Source: JAYQPQ01 sp038145405
Lineage (GTDB): Bacteria; Pseudomonadota; Gammaproteobacteria; Pseudomonadales; GM7GCV1
Assembly (NCBI GenBank): GCA_038145405.1
Contig: JAYQPQ010000070.1
Span: forward strand, 1-7,704
Direction: 5' to 3'
Length of the DNA stretch: 7,704 bases
In this document: positions 5,802 to 7,704 of the stretch, one piece after another
Layout: each line of letters starts with the position of its first letter
How positions within the stretch are numbered: position 1 is the stretch's first letter
Notes under the pieces: generated by a model
What the model saw: the letters and a program-made list of their open reading frames with translations, nothing else
What the model was told of the DNA's origin: nothing
The model's database searches: none
Translations under genes and position numbers: made by a program

Positions 5802-7704
5802 TGAATAAGTCCCCGCCCGCCCGTTATATCGAGCCGACCGACTTCGTGCCGCCACCTTCCGGTGGTACGCGCTCGATGCCCTTTCGCCCACTATGGATCG
5901 CTGCTGGGATCGCGGTCTGTTTCCTGGGTTATCTGCTGTTCTTTCTTGTCACAGCAGTGTCTCTGCGGCTAGTTGTCTTACCGCAGGAGGCTGCTGCGAG
6001 CCTGTCGGGTGGCGCACACCTTGCGCTTGGCGATCGCCTGATTCTGCGCCCCGGCACTTACGAGCTGCGCGTTCAAGCGCCTGGCTATCGAGTTTTCGCA
6101 GAGCGCCTTGAGATACAGGAATCGCTGACGCGGGAGATCGAGCTCACCCCCCTGCCCGGCACGCTGCTGATCGCGGTTACACCGGCAGAAATCGAAGCGC
6201 TAGAAGTGGTGGTCGGGGGGCGCCGCTATGCTGGCGAGAATCCCCTTTCCATTGACGAGCTGGAACCTGGAACCTATCAAATCGAAGTCGACGCCCCACT
6301 CTATGCAGCTCGTTCTTCCGCCGTTACCGTGCAGGGGCGCAATCAGGTCGACGAACTTCATCTCGAGATGCAGCCGGCCTGGGCCGAAGTTCGACTCGGC
6401 TCTGTGCCAGCTGGCGCCGGCGTTGTTTCAGCAGAGGGCGACGAACTGGGATCCACTCCGCTCACGACGCGGCTTGAGCAGGGTGTTCACAACCTGCGCT
6501 TTAGTTTGCCTGGCTACCAGCAGGCCAGCCTGCGTCTCGAATTGCAGGCGGGCCAGGGGTCTGCGCCGGCACCCCTGGTGCTGCTACCGGTCGAATCCCA
6601 GCTGAGCTTGGTATCCAACCCGGTTGGCGCCGCGGTAGTGCTCAATGGAGAATTTCGCGGCGAAACGCCCCTTCAGCTGGATCTGCTGCCCGACCGAGAC
6701 TACCAATTGCGCCTATTCAAAGCGGGCTATGCCACGGCAGAGCGCAGCATTCGACTGGAGCGCGGCGAGCAGCGCGATCTGGCAGAGACCCTGGATCCGG
6801 TTACTGGCCGCGTAGCGATTAACGTGACTCCCTCGGACGCCGAGATCTGGGTGGATGGGCGCCTGCGGGCAACTGGCTCTACGGAGCTTGAACTGAATAC
6901 GGTCAATCACCAGATTGAAATCCGCAAAGCAGGTTATCAGGCGCAAACGCGTACCTTCCTGCCGCTGCAGGATCAGCGTCAGGTGGTGAGTGTGAACCTG
7001 ATGACGGAGGAGGAAGCCATTTGGGCGGCGATTCCCGCACGTTACCAACTTATGGGCCTGGACTTCCGCCTGTTCCGCGATCCAGATCGCGTGCAGCTGG
7101 GCACTTCGCGAAGAGAGCCGGATCGTCGCGTCAACGAGGTCGAATGGGTAGCCCAACTCGAGCGGGCTTTTTACGTCTCGGCGCACGAAGTGACCAACGC
7201 TCAGTTTCGTCAGTTCCAGTCCTCGCATAGCTCAGGTAATTTTTCAGGCATCAGCCTGGATGGAGAAAATCAGCCCGTTGTTTCTGTCACCTGGCAGGAG
7301 GCCGCACTTTACTGCAATTGGTTATCCCAACAGCAAGGCCTCGAGCCCTTCTATCAAACCCAGGCTGGTTTTGTCTCTGGAACCAATCCTGAGGCAACCG
7401 GCTATCGCCTGTTAACCGAAGCCGAATGGACTTGGCTGGCCAGTGTCACTGCCAGCCAGCTGGTGCGTCGCTATCCCTGGGGCAACGAAGACTTGCCTCA
7501 GGCCGTAGAAAATTTCGCCGGCAACGAAGTAGCCAGTCTACTCAACTTTACTCTCCCTACCGCGGATACTTACCCGGTATCCGCACCGGTGGGCAGATTC
7601 CCGCCCAACGACAAGGGCCTGTATGACCTGGGCGGCAATGTCGCTGAATACCTTCACGACTGGTATTCTGCGGATGCGCCATCCGCTCAGATGGTGATCG
7701 ACCC
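5801..7704 (+). CDS. membrane-anchored PEGA-repeat protein with FGE/sulfatase-modifying-factor domain (3' end outside window)
   Basis: The frame is open from ATG 5801 to the window end (634 residues visible, no stop). Residues 1-30 are a cytoplasmic tail, 31-53 a transmembrane helix, and the rest periplasmic. About five PEGA-like beta repeats follow: 54-118, 121-192, 194-263, 266-333 and 336-401. They share S/T-x-P-x-x-A-x-V-x-V-x-G, TPL and L-x-P-G-x-Y-x-L-x-V-x-x-x-GY patterns, with GY ends at 94-95, 238-239, 309-310 and 378-379. From about 410 an FGE/SUMF1-type domain begins: YVSAHEVTNAQFRQF, PVVSVTWQEAALYCNWLS, YRLLTEAEWTWLA, YPWGNE, PVGRFPPNDKGLYDLGGNVAEYLHDWY. The usual RLPTEAEWE is RLLTEAEWT and GNVWEW is GNVAEY. 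The C-terminal segment that carries the copper-binding cysteines in true FGEs is missing from the window, so catalysis cannot be judged. It lacks a visible DinB-like HxxxE region, so an EgtB role is unlikely. It is coupled to the upstream gene through TGATG. Confidence 0.9.
   Translation, partial: MNKSPPARYIEPTDFVPPPSGGTRSMPFRPLWIAAGIAVCFLGYLLFFLVTAVSLRLVVLPQEAAASLSGGAHLALGDRLILRPGTYELRVQAPGYRVFAERLEIQESLTREIELTPLPGTLLIAVTPAEIEALEVVVGGRRYAGENPLSIDELEPGTYQIEVDAPLYAARSSAVTVQGRNQVDELHLEMQPAWAEVRLGSVPAGAGVVSAEGDELGSTPLTTRLEQGVHNLRFSLPGYQQASLRLELQAGQGSAPAPLVLLPVESQLSLVSNPVGAAVVLNGEFRGETPLQLDLLPDRDYQLRLFKAGYATAERSIRLERGEQRDLAETLDPVTGRVAINVTPSDAEIWVDGRLRATGSTELELNTVNHQIEIRKAGYQAQTRTFLPLQDQRQVVSVNLMTEEEAIWAAIPARYQLMGLDFRLFRDPDRVQLGTSRREPDRRVNEVEWVAQLERAFYVSAHEVTNAQFRQFQSSHSSGNFSGISLDGENQPVVSVTWQEAALYCNWLSQQQGLEPFYQTQAGFVSGTNPEATGYRLLTEAEWTWLASVTASQLVRRYPWGNEDLPQAVENFAGNEVASLLNFTLPTADTYPVSAPVGRFPPNDKGLYDLGGNVAEYLHDWYSADAPSAQMVID

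Noticed and set aside
5801..7704. EgtB or PvdO identity for the FGE-type domain
   Set aside because: No DinB-like iron-binding region precedes the domain as in EgtB, and no pyoverdine context supports PvdO; only the general FGE fold can be claimed.

Overview
The window looks like a chromosomal segment of a gammaproteobacterium, probably a marine or environmental lineage. This rests on three things: a QueD-type C-terminus that closely matches the enterobacterial form, an IbpA-type small heat-shock protein with a sigma-32-like promoter and a ROSE-type RNA thermometer in its leader, and Sec/lipoprotein signals typical of Gram-negative envelopes. No mobile element, CRISPR array, tRNA or rRNA was seen.

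Layout. Bases 1-165 are the 3' end of a queD-like gene on the plus strand. A GC-rich hairpin at 169-190 with T-rich flanks on both sides probably terminates both this gene and the convergent ibpA. ibpA lies on the minus strand (212-658). Its leader (659-741) folds into three hairpins, the last of which hides the GGAGG ribosome site. A sigma-32-like promoter sits just upstream (746-777). The divergent intergenic region ends with a -10-like TATACT (871-876) facing the plus strand.

From 914 to the window end there is one tightly packed plus-strand operon of five genes, with junctions between a 29-base overlap and a 7-base gap. All five products appear to be exported or membrane-anchored: (1) a secreted periplasmic helical-repeat/TPR-like protein with a TonB-C-like C-terminal domain; (2) a Ser/Gly-rich low-complexity lipoprotein with an acidic, helical C-terminus; (3) a 393-residue lipoprotein of a family I cannot name; (4) a single-pass membrane protein with periplasmic TPR-like repeats and a C-terminal PEGA-like domain; (5) a single-pass membrane protein with about five PEGA-like repeats followed by a formylglycine-generating-enzyme/sulfatase-modifying-factor (FGE) type domain, cut by the window end.

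How the genes may work together. The operon encodes two likely outer-membrane lipoproteins, a soluble periplasmic protein and two inner-membrane proteins with large periplasmic adhesion or interaction modules. This resembles a trans-envelope assembly whose purpose the sequence does not reveal. The two inner-membrane proteins also share a short proline-flanked motif in their cytoplasmic tails, which hints at a common cytoplasmic partner. This operon is the best candidate here for an undescribed system. Its function is inference only.
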